Shown here one piece after another: positions 7,193 to 15,494 of a stretch of 17,020 nt of DNA. Below the pieces are notes generated by a model. It was not told where the DNA came from and ran no database searches. It saw only the letters and a program-made list of their open reading frames with translations. Origin of the DNA: JBFFSQ01 sp041572275 (GTDB lineage Bacteria; Pseudomonadota; Gammaproteobacteria; SZUA-229); NCBI GenBank assembly GCA_041572275.1, contig JBFFSQ010000046.1, positions 1 through 17,020 of the forward strand, read 5' to 3'. Each line of letters begins with the position of its first letter. The stretch's first letter is position 1. A program made the position numbers and the translations under genes.

Positions 7193-8443
7193 TCAAGCAT
7201 AAATACTCACGCCATCCTCTAGGGCTACCGCAACTCGTGCCTGATGAAGTATGGCTGGTGACTCATCGGCCTCCGTCATCGAACTGGATAGCGTCACGCC
7301 ATCTTCCTGCCCAGGCTCTGCCTGTTCACCCTGCCCCTCTGAATACTGTGATACGTCGACATCGGCCAGATTCAGCCCCTGCTGTTCAAACATTTCACGT
7401 AACCTCGGTAATGCAGCATCCACAGCTTCACGCACCGGTGCATGAGCAGATATAAAGGTCACCGACGCCTGGTCATCCTGAAGATTCATTTTGATCTGTA
7501 AAGGCCCTAAATTGGCCGGGTTCAACCTTAACTCTGCCGTCTGGAATCGTCCTTGTATCATGTATGACATCTGTTCAGTCACCCCCTGCGACCAGGATGA
7601 ACTCTGTACCGATGCGCCAATACTGCCGGTCATGGATGTCAGCGTATTGAGACCAGTCTCAGCTGGAAGCGTTGTTACCGCCATATTCACTGCCGCAGCA
7701 GAGGTGGTAAGCGGTACCTGCTGCTGCAGACTGGCGGCAGTTATCACCGACGTCATCGCAATTCCAGTTTTAGGCAATCCGGTCTGTAATGATGTCTCAG
7801 CCATAAATTGTGTTTTCGATTGCGCAGCTGGCAGTACCGATTCTTCCAGCACATCGGCCAGTTTGAGGCCGTCGATATCTTTAGACTGTGGCGATACTGT
7901 GTCTGGCTGTATGCCCTGACGAACAACGCTGGCCAGATTGACAGCCAGCTGAGCCTGACGTGGTGATGCCCCAGTCATCACTTCCTCAGCAGTCGTTAGC
8001 TCTGCTGTGATCATCGGCGGCAAACCATTGCCAGTGGGCGGCATAAGCTGTTCATTTCCAGCGGCTTCGATTGACGATTCTGTCACAGTGATCGCCGCTG
8101 GCTGAACTTGCCCCTGAACCTGGCCAGTCAACATCACCGTTGCCTCCAGAGCTGGCTCAAGCTCACTCGTCGCCATCTCTAATGTCAACATCTCAGTCAC
8201 TGCAACCGTCTCCTGAGACTCTTCGACAAGCACGCCTTCAACTACAGGAATATGGCTATCTTCTTGATTTAATTCTGTTTTCTCTCCCACCTCTTGGGTA
8301 GGCACTGAATTTTGCTCAATTTGCTGATGCAGATAATCATCGAATTCGCTCGTTTCACCCTGCACAGGATTCTGTTCCGGCCGAACACTGGTAGCCGATT
8401 GTAGGGCGGAAGATGACATTCGTGGCAGTTGGCTATTTTCCAT
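7193..8443 (-). CDS. fliK: Flagellar hook-length control protein
   Basis: FliK is the exported molecular ruler that measures the hook and then switches FlhB from rod/hook to filament substrates. The 416-residue protein has the typical layout. A long, low-complexity N-terminal and central region rich in Glu, Gln, Thr and Ala (about 1-280) comes first. A compact conserved C-terminal hook-length domain (about 285-370) follows, with LRLNPANLGPLQIKM beginning at 305 and an amphipathic stretch around VREAVDAALPRLREMFEQQGL. The tail after 370 is acidic and variable. ATG 8443 has AGGTG nine bases upstream. The gene is separated from fliJ by about 150 bases containing its own sigma-54 promoter match, so it is likely transcribed independently of the fliE operon. 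It converges with the receiver-EAL gene. Confidence 0.92.
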   Translation of the reverse strand: MENSQLPRMSSSALQSATSVRPEQNPVQGETSEFDDYLHQQIEQNSVPTQEVGEKTELNQEDSHIPVVEGVLVEESQETVAVTEMLTLEMATSELEPALEATVMLTGQVQGQVQPAAITVTESSIEAAGNEQLMPPTGNGLPPMITAELTTAEEVMTGASPRQAQLAVNLASVVRQGIQPDTVSPQSKDIDGLKLADVLEESVLPAAQSKTQFMAETSLQTGLPKTGIAMTSVITAASLQQQVPLTTSAAAVNMAVTTLPAETGLNTLTSMTGSIGASVQSSSWSQGVTEQMSYMIQGRFQTAELRLNPANLGPLQIKMNLQDDQASVTFISAHAPVREAVDAALPRLREMFEQQGLNLADVDVSQYSEGQGEQAEPGQEDGVTLSSSMTEADESPAILHQARVAVALEDGVSIYA

Positions 8444-8483
8444 GTTATTTACACCTGTATCACTGATGGTTTAATGAGTGAAT

Positions 8484-8499
8484 TGCAAATAACAGGCCA
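8484..8499 (-). promoter_or_regulatory. Sigma-54 promoter upstream of fliK
   Basis: The minus strand reads TGGCCTG-TTAT-TTGCA from 8499 down to 8484. The GG and GC are exactly 10 bases apart, and the site differs from the TGGCACG-N4-TTGCA consensus at only two positions. The predicted start is near 8473, leaving a leader of about 30 bases before fliK. The activator would plausibly be FlrC, encoded upstream. Confidence 0.75.
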
Positions 8500-8536
8500 A
8501 AGCTTGAAGAAAAAGGTAGAAACAATTTGGAATCAT

Positions 8537-8553
8537 GGCCGTCAGATCCGGCC
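8537..8553. terminator. GC-rich hairpin downstream of fliJ
   Basis: GGCCG (8537-8541) and CGGCC (8549-8553) form a 5-bp stem with a 7-base loop, between the fliJ stop and the fliK promoter. No immediate T-run follows on the minus strand; the nearest lies about 20 bases on. It may attenuate readthrough but is not a canonical terminator. Confidence 0.3.
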
Positions 8554-8595
8554 GTTGGCTATGAATATAGTATTGGTCTACTCAAAATCAATGAC

Positions 8596-9036
8596 TTAGA
8601 GCCTGGACTTTTGCTGGATACGCTGGGCATGCTCGTCCTGTTCCTTCTGTTCTGCCCGTTCCAGCTGTTTGCGTTCATCCTGCTGGTATTTTTCCACGAC
8701 ACTGTTCAAGGCATGACTACGAGAACGACACTTAAGCCAGGCCTGCTTTTTACCTTCACAAACCTGTTTGCAGGATTCGATATTCACATGGGCCTGGGCA
8801 ATGGTCTGGTCCAGATTGCTAATAAACAACTGAAAATCCCGTACCCGCTGAATATTAATACCCCGCCCCTGTTCTGCAGTTAGTTTTTGGCGATATTCCT
8901 CACGGTATTCCAGCAACTGTTGCAGCTGTTGCTCCCTGTTCGCCAGTTCCTGCTGTGCCTGCACAAAGACCTGTACCGCATCCTGCTCGATTTTCTCAGC
9001 ATGGTCGGCAACCGGTTGCATACGTTTGGATCGCAT
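8596..9036 (-). CDS. fliJ: Flagellar export chaperone FliJ
   Basis: FliJ is a small cytoplasmic component of the flagellar type III export apparatus; it inserts into the FliI hexamer and interacts with FlhA and substrate chaperones. The 146-residue product is almost wholly charged, helical and predicted coiled coil (for example KIEQDAVQVFVQAQQELANR), with no other domain. Its length and its place directly after fliI fit the family, whose sequence is otherwise poorly conserved. ATG 9036 is preferred because AGG lies about six bases upstream and the product then begins MRSKRMQPVADHAE, as in relatives. A GTG at 9048 would add four residues but has no ribosome binding site. The gap from the fliI stop is 28 bases. 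Confidence 0.9.
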   Translation of the reverse strand: MRSKRMQPVADHAEKIEQDAVQVFVQAQQELANREQQLQQLLEYREEYRQKLTAEQGRGINIQRVRDFQLFISNLDQTIAQAHVNIESCKQVCEGKKQAWLKCRSRSHALNSVVEKYQQDERKQLERAEQKEQDEHAQRIQQKSRL

Positions 9037-9064
9037 AAATACCTGCACTCACTGGCGGATCAAT

Positions 9065-10438
9065 TTAAACCGCTTCATTCACACCCGCAGCTGTCTCGGA
9101 TCGGGTAGTCGCCAGTTGATTCAGCTGATGCTGGCTGCTATCCATATCAACCGGCTCATTGATGCCCTGTTTCATAAATTCAGCGATACGGGGCTGCATC
9201 TGAATGGCTTCATCAATGGCCGGATTACTCCCCGGTTGATAAGCACCCACATTGATCAGATCACGATTCTGCTCATATAAGGAGTATAGCTGCTTAATTC
9301 GATGACTGGACTGTAATTGCTCGGGACTGACGACCATCGGCATAACACGACTCACTGACGCTTCCAGGTCAATAGCCGGATAATGCCCCATATCCGCCAG
9401 TTGCCGGGACAGCACAATATGGCCATCAAGAATACCGCGGGCGGCATCGGCAATCGGGTCATTATGGTCGTCACCTTCTGTTAGCACTGTGTAAAAAGCG
9501 GTAATCGAGCCCTGGCCCACGTTACCATTACCTGCCCGTTCTACCAGTTGAGGAATACGGGCAAACACTGAAGGCGGGTAACCCTTGGTGGCAGGTGGCT
9601 CAGAAATGGACAAGCCAATTTCACGCTGCGCCTGAGCAAATCGGCTCAGCGAATCCATTAACAACAACACCTGTTTGCCCTGATCACGAAAGTACTCTGC
9701 AATACTGGTCGCCAGCATGGCACCGTGCATACGAATAAGCGGTGGTGCATCGGCAGGTGCTGCCACCACCACGGCCCGTTTCATACCCTCTTCGCCGAGG
9801 ATATCCTGTACAAATTCTTTCACCTCACGGCCACGTTCACCGATCAGCCCAACAACGGTGACATCGGCATTGGTAAACCGCGTCATCATCCCCAGCAGAA
9901 TACTCTTGCCGACACCGGTGCCGGCAAACAGGCCCATACGCTGGCCACGACCTACGGTGAGCATGGAATTGATGGCACGCACCCCGACATCCAGCGGCTC
10001 ATTAATCGGTTGTCGAGACAGAGGGTTAATCGCTTTCCCGGCTAGCGGCATCGGGTCTTCCGCCTGCAACGGGCCTTTGCCGTCCAGAGGTCGACCACGA
10101 CCATCAATAACCCGGCCAAGAAATACCTCACTGATTTTGACTTCACTGGAATGGCCCACGGGAATCACGCGTGCACTGGGTACCAGCCCACGGCTGTCAC
10201 CCATCGCCATCAAATAAGTTTTATCACCAGAAAAACCCACCACTTCGGCCTCAATATGGTGGTCACCCGGCGCCACAATATCACAACTAGTACCGACCGC
10301 TGCCTGGCAACCGATGGCCTCGAGCGTCAAACCCACCATACGTGTAAGTCGCCCTTCCACCACGGGCTCAGGCGGCTGCAAACCATGTTGCTGCTTCAAT
10401 AAATGACTGGACCAGCGCTGGTTATGTTTCGTCATCAT
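9065..10438 (-). CDS. fliI: Flagellum-specific export ATPase
   Basis: FliI is the F1-ATPase-beta-like hexameric ATPase of the flagellar export apparatus. The 457-residue protein shows Walker A AGTGVGKS (172-179, K178), the catalytic glutamate E201 in GERGREV, Walker B VLLLMDSLSR (D262), and the family-specific stretch around SEPPATKGYPPSVFA. It lies between fliH, its stator-like regulator, and fliJ, its stalk. The start overlaps the end of fliH by 17 bases, indicating translational coupling. A second ATG at 10435 is equally possible, since no strong ribosome binding site separates the two. The length and motifs are normal for the family. Confidence 0.97.
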   Translation of the reverse strand: MMTKHNQRWSSHLLKQQHGLQPPEPVVEGRLTRMVGLTLEAIGCQAAVGTSCDIVAPGDHHIEAEVVGFSGDKTYLMAMGDSRGLVPSARVIPVGHSSEVKISEVFLGRVIDGRGRPLDGKGPLQAEDPMPLAGKAINPLSRQPINEPLDVGVRAINSMLTVGRGQRMGLFAGTGVGKSILLGMMTRFTNADVTVVGLIGERGREVKEFVQDILGEEGMKRAVVVAAPADAPPLIRMHGAMLATSIAEYFRDQGKQVLLLMDSLSRFAQAQREIGLSISEPPATKGYPPSVFARIPQLVERAGNGNVGQGSITAFYTVLTEGDDHNDPIADAARGILDGHIVLSRQLADMGHYPAIDLEASVSRVMPMVVSPEQLQSSHRIKQLYSLYEQNRDLINVGAYQPGSNPAIDEAIQMQPRIAEFMKQGINEPVDMDSSQHQLNQLATTRSETAAGVNEAV

Positions 10439-11054
10439 CGGCTTTCGGCCTGTGACTGGTAAGCTGTTCCATCACTTGCTGGATGCGCGTTTCCACACTG
10501 GCATCAATATGTGACTGGTCTGATTCAACAAAACAGCCACCCTGGGTGACATCGGCATCTTCAATGCATTGCCAGTCCTCGGCAGCAGTATCGATACCGG
10601 CCGTATGTAACAACTGAATATCCTGCGGATTAAGACGGACACGAATATCGCGGGATTTAATCGGTAAAAAATCCAGTGCCTGGTGAATAACACCCTGAAT
10701 ATGGCTGGCATCGGTGCAGCATTCTCGTTTTAACAACAAACGACCGATGGTAAACGCCAGCTCTGTTAGTTGTTGCTCAACATGCTCATCCATTTCCTGC
10801 AGTGGATGCTCCAGAAAATCCAGCATGGCTGTGAACTGTTGAGCCTGTTTCTGCATTTCAGCCAGACCTTCCTGGCGACCGGCCTCAAAACCCTGAGCAC
10901 GTGCTTCTTCATAGGCCTGTTTCTGCAAGGCCTCGATATCCTCGACGGTCTGAGGTTTGATTTCATCGGACGTAAAACCAACAATCTGGCCCGTTACCTC
11001 GGGTAACACCCAGTGTTTTATTGCCTGCTGATCTGTTGTGCGAAATTTTTTCAT
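10422..11054 (-). CDS. fliH: Flagellar export ATPase regulator FliH
   Basis: FliH dimers bind and regulate FliI and anchor it to the export gate and C-ring. The 210-residue product shows the hallmark glycine-repeat helix (A51, G55, G59, G63 spaced by three residues), a long charged helical middle, and a C-terminal V-ATPase-E-like domain ending near the FliI-binding region (IDASVETRIQQVMEQL). W15 sits in the N-terminal segment where relatives carry the FlhA-binding tryptophans. The position between fliG and fliI and the overlap with fliI support the call. The fliG-fliH gap is 41 bases. No clear Shine-Dalgarno sequence precedes ATG 11054. Confidence 0.93.
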   Translation of the reverse strand: MKKFRTTDQQAIKHWVLPEVTGQIVGFTSDEIKPQTVEDIEALQKQAYEEARAQGFEAGRQEGLAEMQKQAQQFTAMLDFLEHPLQEMDEHVEQQLTELAFTIGRLLLKRECCTDASHIQGVIHQALDFLPIKSRDIRVRLNPQDIQLLHTAGIDTAAEDWQCIEDADVTQGGCFVESDQSHIDASVETRIQQVMEQLTSHRPKADDDET

Positions 11055-11095
11055 AGTGCTAGTGTTCGATAACCGACGTCAATACACAGAGCGGT

Positions 11096-12106
11096 CTAAA
11101 CAAACTCTTCTCCGCCACCGCCTAGGACAATATCACCTTCATCAGCCAGACGACGGGCCGTGCTGATAATTTCTTTCTGTGCGGCCTCCACATCACTGAG
11201 ACGAGTGGGTCCACGGGCTTCCATATCTTCACGCAGCATCTCGGCTGCACGTTTGGACATATTCCTGAGAATTTTCTCTTTGATGCCTTCGTCAGCACCC
11301 TTCAGGGCGACCGTCAGCACATCGGAAGAAATTTCACGCAGCAGCGCCTGAATTCCGCGGTCATCGACATCATTCAAATTCTCGAACACAAACATCAGTT
11401 CCTGTATGCCATCGGCCATTTCCTGATCGTGTTCGGATATCGTTTCGACAATGGCAGATTCCACCGACGAGTCCATAAAGTTGAGAATGTTCGCCGCTGT
11501 TTTCAAGCCGCCCATGGAAGACTGGCTGACATTCTGAGCTGCACCTGAAAACTGTTTCTCCATAATAAAGTCGAGTTCTTTGAGGGCCGCAGGGGGCAAG
11601 CCATCCAGGGAAGCAACGCGCATCATGATGTCACCTCGTGCCCGCTCCGGCAGCATATTTAGAACCTCAGCGGACTGATCTGGTTCCAGATAGGAAAGCA
11701 CAATTGCGATAATCTGTGGATGTTCCAGCCGTATGACTTCGGCCACTGATCGTGGATCCATCCATTTCAGAGATTCCAGTCCCTTGTTACCGGTACCCAG
11801 CAGAATACGATCAATCATATTCTTGGCTTTATCTTCACCCAGAGCATTGACCATCATTTCACGGATATAGTCTTCACTACCAATACCCATCGCCGTCTTT
11901 TCACCTACTTCAGCGATAAACTCATCCATCACCGCTTCCATCACACTGCGATTGATATTTTCCAGTGACGCCATAGCGGCACCCAGTATCTGTACCTCTT
12001 TAGGATTCAGGTGCTTGAGTACTTCAGCTGCATTTTCCGAGCCCATAGCCAGTAATAAAACAGCCGCTCGCTGTACACCTGTTAATGTTGGAAGATTATC
12101 AGCCAT
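11096..12106 (-). CDS. fliG: Flagellar motor switch protein FliG
   Basis: FliG forms the upper C-ring, couples to FliF at the MS ring and carries the charged ridge that meets MotA for torque. The product is 336 residues from this start. The N-terminal domain has LTGVQRAAVLLLAMG, the middle domain contains EHPQIIAIVLSYL, and the C-terminal motor domain has MSKRAAEMLREDMEARGP, where the conserved charged torque residues lie. It ends in the typical EEFV tail. Two in-frame ATGs exist. The first (12112) is abutted by GAAGA with no spacing, while the second (12106) lies about six bases from it, so the second is preferred. The gene follows fliF closely, suggesting coupled synthesis of a stoichiometric pair. 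Confidence 0.97.
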   Translation of the reverse strand: MADNLPTLTGVQRAAVLLLAMGSENAAEVLKHLNPKEVQILGAAMASLENINRSVMEAVMDEFIAEVGEKTAMGIGSEDYIREMMVNALGEDKAKNMIDRILLGTGNKGLESLKWMDPRSVAEVIRLEHPQIIAIVLSYLEPDQSAEVLNMLPERARGDIMMRVASLDGLPPAALKELDFIMEKQFSGAAQNVSQSSMGGLKTAANILNFMDSSVESAIVETISEHDQEMADGIQELMFVFENLNDVDDRGIQALLREISSDVLTVALKGADEGIKEKILRNMSKRAAEMLREDMEARGPTRLSDVEAAQKEIISTARRLADEGDIVLGGGGEEFV

Positions 12107-12120
12107 ATTCATTCTTCAAC

Positions 12121-13749
12121 TTATGCTTCGTTACCAATCCAGTCCCTAACCACGTTCGCCACTTTACGTGCATCTTGCTGAACCATACTTTTAGCAAAAT
12201 CAACTTTCTGATCATGCTCCGATGGTAAGGACAGCGGTGATTCCTGTTTTGTCAATCGCGCCACGCCACCTTCTTCACCTTCGCCCTCTCCCGCTTCACC
12301 TTCAGCGCCTTCTGCTCCAGGCAACCTGGCCTGTATCGGCTGATAACTGGTGAGATTTTTTACTGTCGGTCTGACGATGGTAAAAATCAGTACCAGGATA
12401 ATTATACCAGCCAGGATCTGTTTACCCAGATTTCGAACCCAGGGCTGCTCAAGCATTCCAAGCTCAGGTAATGCCTCAATGGCTTCCTGGGGCGTGAACG
12501 AGGCATTGATCACATTCACCAGATCACCACGCTGCTGTACAAAACCAATGGTTTGTTGCACTAATGTCGTAATACGCTGGATTTCCTGGTTAGTAAGCGG
12601 CGTACGTTCGACCTCACCATCCTCATTGGTACTGATTTTATCATCAACCAGCACTGCCACAGTCAGGCGCTTAATTGCGCCAGCCTTCTGACGTGTATGA
12701 CGGATGGTACGATCCAGTTCATAGTTACGCACCGAGTTCTTATTGCTATTCAACGGTGTACGCTGGGCCTCAGCTTCACCACCAACCACCCCGGGTCCCT
12801 GCACCAGGGTACCGCCATCAGGCGGCTGATTACTCTGTGCTCCCGGTACACCACCTTCATCGATAGCAGCAAATTTAGTAATTTCACTGGCCTGTTCACT
12901 GCGTACCGAGAGTCGATCAGGATTGAACAATTCCTCAGTACTTTCCGCCTCGGTAAAGTCAATTTCAGCATTCACCGTGGCTCGAACTTTGCCAATCCCC
13001 ACAATGGGTTCAAGCAGATGTTCAATACGTTGTACAAAATCCATTTCGACTTTACGATTGTACTCATACTGCTTTGCAGTCATCGCCACATTACTGCCAC
13101 TACCGGATGACAACAAACGTCCATTCTGATCCACTACCGTCACCTGTTGTGCCGATAAATGCGGAATACTCGATGCAACCAGATGCACAATGGAATCAAC
13201 CTGGCCCTGTTCAATGCTACGCCCCCCATACAGGCTCAATGCAACCGAAGCAGAGGGTTCAGTGCGTTCACGCACAAATACAGAACGTTTAGGAATCGCC
13301 AGATGGACACGAGCAGATTTCACATTACGCATGGTCGAGATGGTGCGTGCCAGTTCCGTTTCCATGGCATGATGATAACGTGCATTTTCAACAAACTGAC
13401 TGGTACCGAAATCCTGCTCAGCCTGCAGAATTTCAATTCCAATACCGGTACCTTTTGGCAGACCCTGCTCAGCCAATTTTAATCGTGCTTCATGAACTCG
13501 ACCGGTTTCGACCATCACTGAGCCAGTGGCGCCATCCAGCTTGTAAGGAATTGCTGACGACTGCAAAGCTGCAACCACTTCACCGGCATCACGAGCTTCC
13601 AGACCTGAATACAGTGACGTGTAATTCGGCTCTGTGCCCCAGAATAAAACACCGATAGCAATGGCGATACTGGCCGCTATGCCGACGATCATTCCTATCA
13701 GCCTGGGCACCGGCGGTAATGTGCTTGTGGTTACTGTTGTTTCTGCCAT
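12121..13749 (-). CDS. fliF: Flagellar MS-ring protein FliF
   Basis: FliF builds the membrane-embedded MS ring on which the basal body assembles. The 542-residue protein has two membrane segments (about 17-38 and 445-459) flanking a large periplasmic part with ring-building motifs. These include GTEPNYTSLYSGLEARDAG near the first segment and VRNVKSARVHLAIP-like text within it. The cytoplasmic C-terminus (VDFAKSMVQQDARKVANVV, about 516-534) is the FliG-binding region. A striking Gly/Glu-rich acidic linker lies at about 479-495, between the second membrane segment and the FliG-binding end. ATG 13749 has AAAGG eight bases upstream. The gene lies between fliE and fliG, as in other polar-flagellated gammaproteobacteria. 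Confidence 0.97.
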   Translation of the reverse strand: MAETTVTTSTLPPVPRLIGMIVGIAASIAIAIGVLFWGTEPNYTSLYSGLEARDAGEVVAALQSSAIPYKLDGATGSVMVETGRVHEARLKLAEQGLPKGTGIGIEILQAEQDFGTSQFVENARYHHAMETELARTISTMRNVKSARVHLAIPKRSVFVRERTEPSASVALSLYGGRSIEQGQVDSIVHLVASSIPHLSAQQVTVVDQNGRLLSSGSGSNVAMTAKQYEYNRKVEMDFVQRIEHLLEPIVGIGKVRATVNAEIDFTEAESTEELFNPDRLSVRSEQASEITKFAAIDEGGVPGAQSNQPPDGGTLVQGPGVVGGEAEAQRTPLNSNKNSVRNYELDRTIRHTRQKAGAIKRLTVAVLVDDKISTNEDGEVERTPLTNQEIQRITTLVQQTIGFVQQRGDLVNVINASFTPQEAIEALPELGMLEQPWVRNLGKQILAGIIILVLIFTIVRPTVKNLTSYQPIQARLPGAEGAEGEAGEGEGEEGGVARLTKQESPLSLPSEHDQKVDFAKSMVQQDARKVANVVRDWIGNEA

Positions 13750-13811
13750 GGAGACAAACCTTTATTCAATCGTATCAGTATTATGTTGGTCATTAGATAT
13801 TATGCTAATCA

Positions 13812-14141
13812 CTAAACCGGCATATTCATGATTTCCTGATAGGCCGTTAACAATTTATTTCGTACCTGAGTCATGGCCTGAAACGAAACACTGGCTTTTT
13901 CCATCGTTACCATCAGTTCCGCCAGGCTTACATTAGGATCCCCCTGTTCAAATGCCTTTGCCATTTTGGCTGACTGCATCGAGGTTTCATTCACTGCATC
14001 AACGGAGTTCTTGAGCACATTGGAAAAATCCACCTTGGGTTCAGACATCTCCACGCCAGGTACTGATACTGGAGCAGCTTTTGCCTGGGCTTCCATTACG
14101 CGCATCTGCGCCAACAACTGTTGTACGTTCATATCGCTCAT
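13812..14141 (-). CDS. fliE: Flagellar hook-basal body protein FliE
   Basis: FliE is the MS-ring/rod adapter and one of the first export substrates. The protein has 109 residues from this start, a normal family length. The C-terminal half carries the conserved helices, including SLAELMVTMEKASVSFQAMT and QVRNKLLTAYQEIMNMPV. The N-terminal region is short and helical. ATG 14141 is chosen because AGGTGA lies five bases upstream. A GTG at 14150 would add three residues with no ribosome binding site, and an in-frame ATG at 14132 lies too far from it. The Shine-Dalgarno sequence overlaps the flrC stop codon, so translation may be coupled. No separate sigma-54 site was found within the last 150 bases of flrC. 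Confidence 0.95.
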   Translation of the reverse strand: MSDMNVQQLLAQMRVMEAQAKAAPVSVPGVEMSEPKVDFSNVLKNSVDAVNETSMQSAKMAKAFEQGDPNVSLAELMVTMEKASVSFQAMTQVRNKLLTAYQEIMNMPV

Positions 14142-14146
14142 AACAT

Positions 14147-14152
14147 TCACCT
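14147..14152 (-). promoter_or_regulatory. Ribosome binding site deciding the fliE start, overlapping the flrC stop
   Basis: AGGTGA on the minus strand sits five bases before ATG 14141. Its first bases are the last bases of the flrC TAG stop (14151-14153), so the two signals are nested. Confidence 0.65.
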
Positions 14153-15494
14153 ATACTGCTATGCCAGCATCACGCATGCGGGCCAGTTTGTAACGTAATG
14201 TTCTTGGGCTGATGCCCAGACGTTCCGCCGCAAATTTGCGACTGCCATCACCGGCTTTAAGTGCCTCCAGAATCAACTGCTGTTCTCGATCTTTCAAATC
14301 GCTCACCAGAATCGAATCAGGTTCATCATTCATTGCCCTGGCTGTAGTTGATTCAAAAAACGTGGCATTCTCAAAATGAATCTGTTCTGCATCAATGACT
14401 GAGCTGGTTTTCAGGATCATTGCCCGTTGAATCACATTATCCAGTTCACGCACATTGCCACCCCATTGATAGCTCACCAGTTTCTGCTGAGCTTCGGCCG
14501 TCAACTCCATCTGAGCTGAGGTATTTGCATTGTATTTTTCCAGCAATCGCTCAGCAATTGGCACAATATCGCCAATGCGTTCACGCAAGGGTGGAATCAA
14601 CATAGGGAACACACTTAAACGATAATACAAATCTTCACGGAAACGTCCGGCTGCCACTTCCTCGCGTAAATTACGGTTGGTGGTTGCCAGCACACGAACA
14701 TCCAGTGTAATGGTTTTTTTACCGCCCAGGCGTTCTACTTCTTTTTCCTGCAGTACACGCAATAATTTGGCCTGCAGGGCGGCATCCATTTCTGAAATTT
14801 CATCCAGTAACAAGGTTCCATTCTGTGCCTGTTCAAATTTACCGGCATGGGCCTGATACGCACCGGTGAATGCCCCTTTTTCATAACCGAACAATACCGA
14901 CTCCAGCATATTCTCCGGAATGGCGGCGCAGTTAATGGCAACAAACGGGCCCTGACAACGTGGCGACTGATCATGAATGTAACGGGCAAATACTTCTTTT
15001 CCGACACCACTTTCACCACACAGTAGTACTGTAGCATCGCTACTGGCTACACGTCCGGCCAGTGCTTTAAGTGATTGCATTTTTTCTTCCGTGGCCACCA
15101 GATCATCACAGGCTTTTGACATTGTAGATTGTTGCGGTAAATGACGTTTAACCACATCCAGCAACTCATTAGCTTCAAAAGGTTTCACCAGATAATCCAC
15201 CGCACCCATACGCATCACATCGACGGCTTTTTCAATGGTGCCGTAGGCAGTCATCATCACCACAGGTAACTCGCTGTGTTGCTGACGGATCTGACTCAGC
15301 AATTCCATGCCATCCATTGGCTGCATCTGTACATCGGTGATTACCATTCGAAACGACTGTTCACTTAATTTCAATAATGCTGCCTGACCATGCTCGGCAA
15401 CCATTACCGAGTAACCTGCAATGTCCAGCGTATCGCACAGGGCGTCACGTAAGTGCACATCATCTTCTACAATCAGAATATCGATCTGTCTCAT
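14151..15494 (-). CDS. flrC: Sigma-54-dependent flagellar response regulator FlrC/FleR
   Basis: FlrC is the NtrC-family activator that switches on class III sigma-54 flagellar promoters when phosphorylated by FlrB. The 447-residue protein has a receiver (about 1-120; D11, D12, phospho-acceptor D54, T82, K104). A AAA+ domain (about 130-375) follows, with Walker A GESGVGKE (160-167), the sigma-54-contacting GAFTGA loop (207-212) and Walker B LLLDE (D231, E232). A C-terminal Fis-type helix-turn-helix (about 405-440, with FAAERLGISPRTLRYKL) ends the protein. All motifs are intact. The start overlaps the flrB stop by four bases (ATGA), and GGAGA lies six bases upstream. The orthology with fleR/flrC is supported by its position before fliE. 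Confidence 0.95.
   Translation of the reverse strand: MRQIDILIVEDDVHLRDALCDTLDIAGYSVMVAEHGQAALLKLSEQSFRMVITDVQMQPMDGMELLSQIRQQHSELPVVMMTAYGTIEKAVDVMRMGAVDYLVKPFEANELLDVVKRHLPQQSTMSKACDDLVATEEKMQSLKALAGRVASSDATVLLCGESGVGKEVFARYIHDQSPRCQGPFVAINCAAIPENMLESVLFGYEKGAFTGAYQAHAGKFEQAQNGTLLLDEISEMDAALQAKLLRVLQEKEVERLGGKKTITLDVRVLATTNRNLREEVAAGRFREDLYYRLSVFPMLIPPLRERIGDIVPIAERLLEKYNANTSAQMELTAEAQQKLVSYQWGGNVRELDNVIQRAMILKTSSVIDAEQIHFENATFFESTTARAMNDEPDSILVSDLKDREQQLILEALKAGDGSRKFAAERLGISPRTLRYKLARMRDAGIAV

Noticed and set aside
7237..7919. Open frames on the plus strand within fliK
   Set aside because: They are antisense to a clearly coding fliK region, have no ribosome binding site, and give low-complexity products without recognisable domains.
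9717..10217. 166-codon plus-strand frame opposite fliI
   Set aside because: It is a shadow of the highly conserved fliI gene; its product is rich in Pro, Ser and Arg and resembles no protein family.
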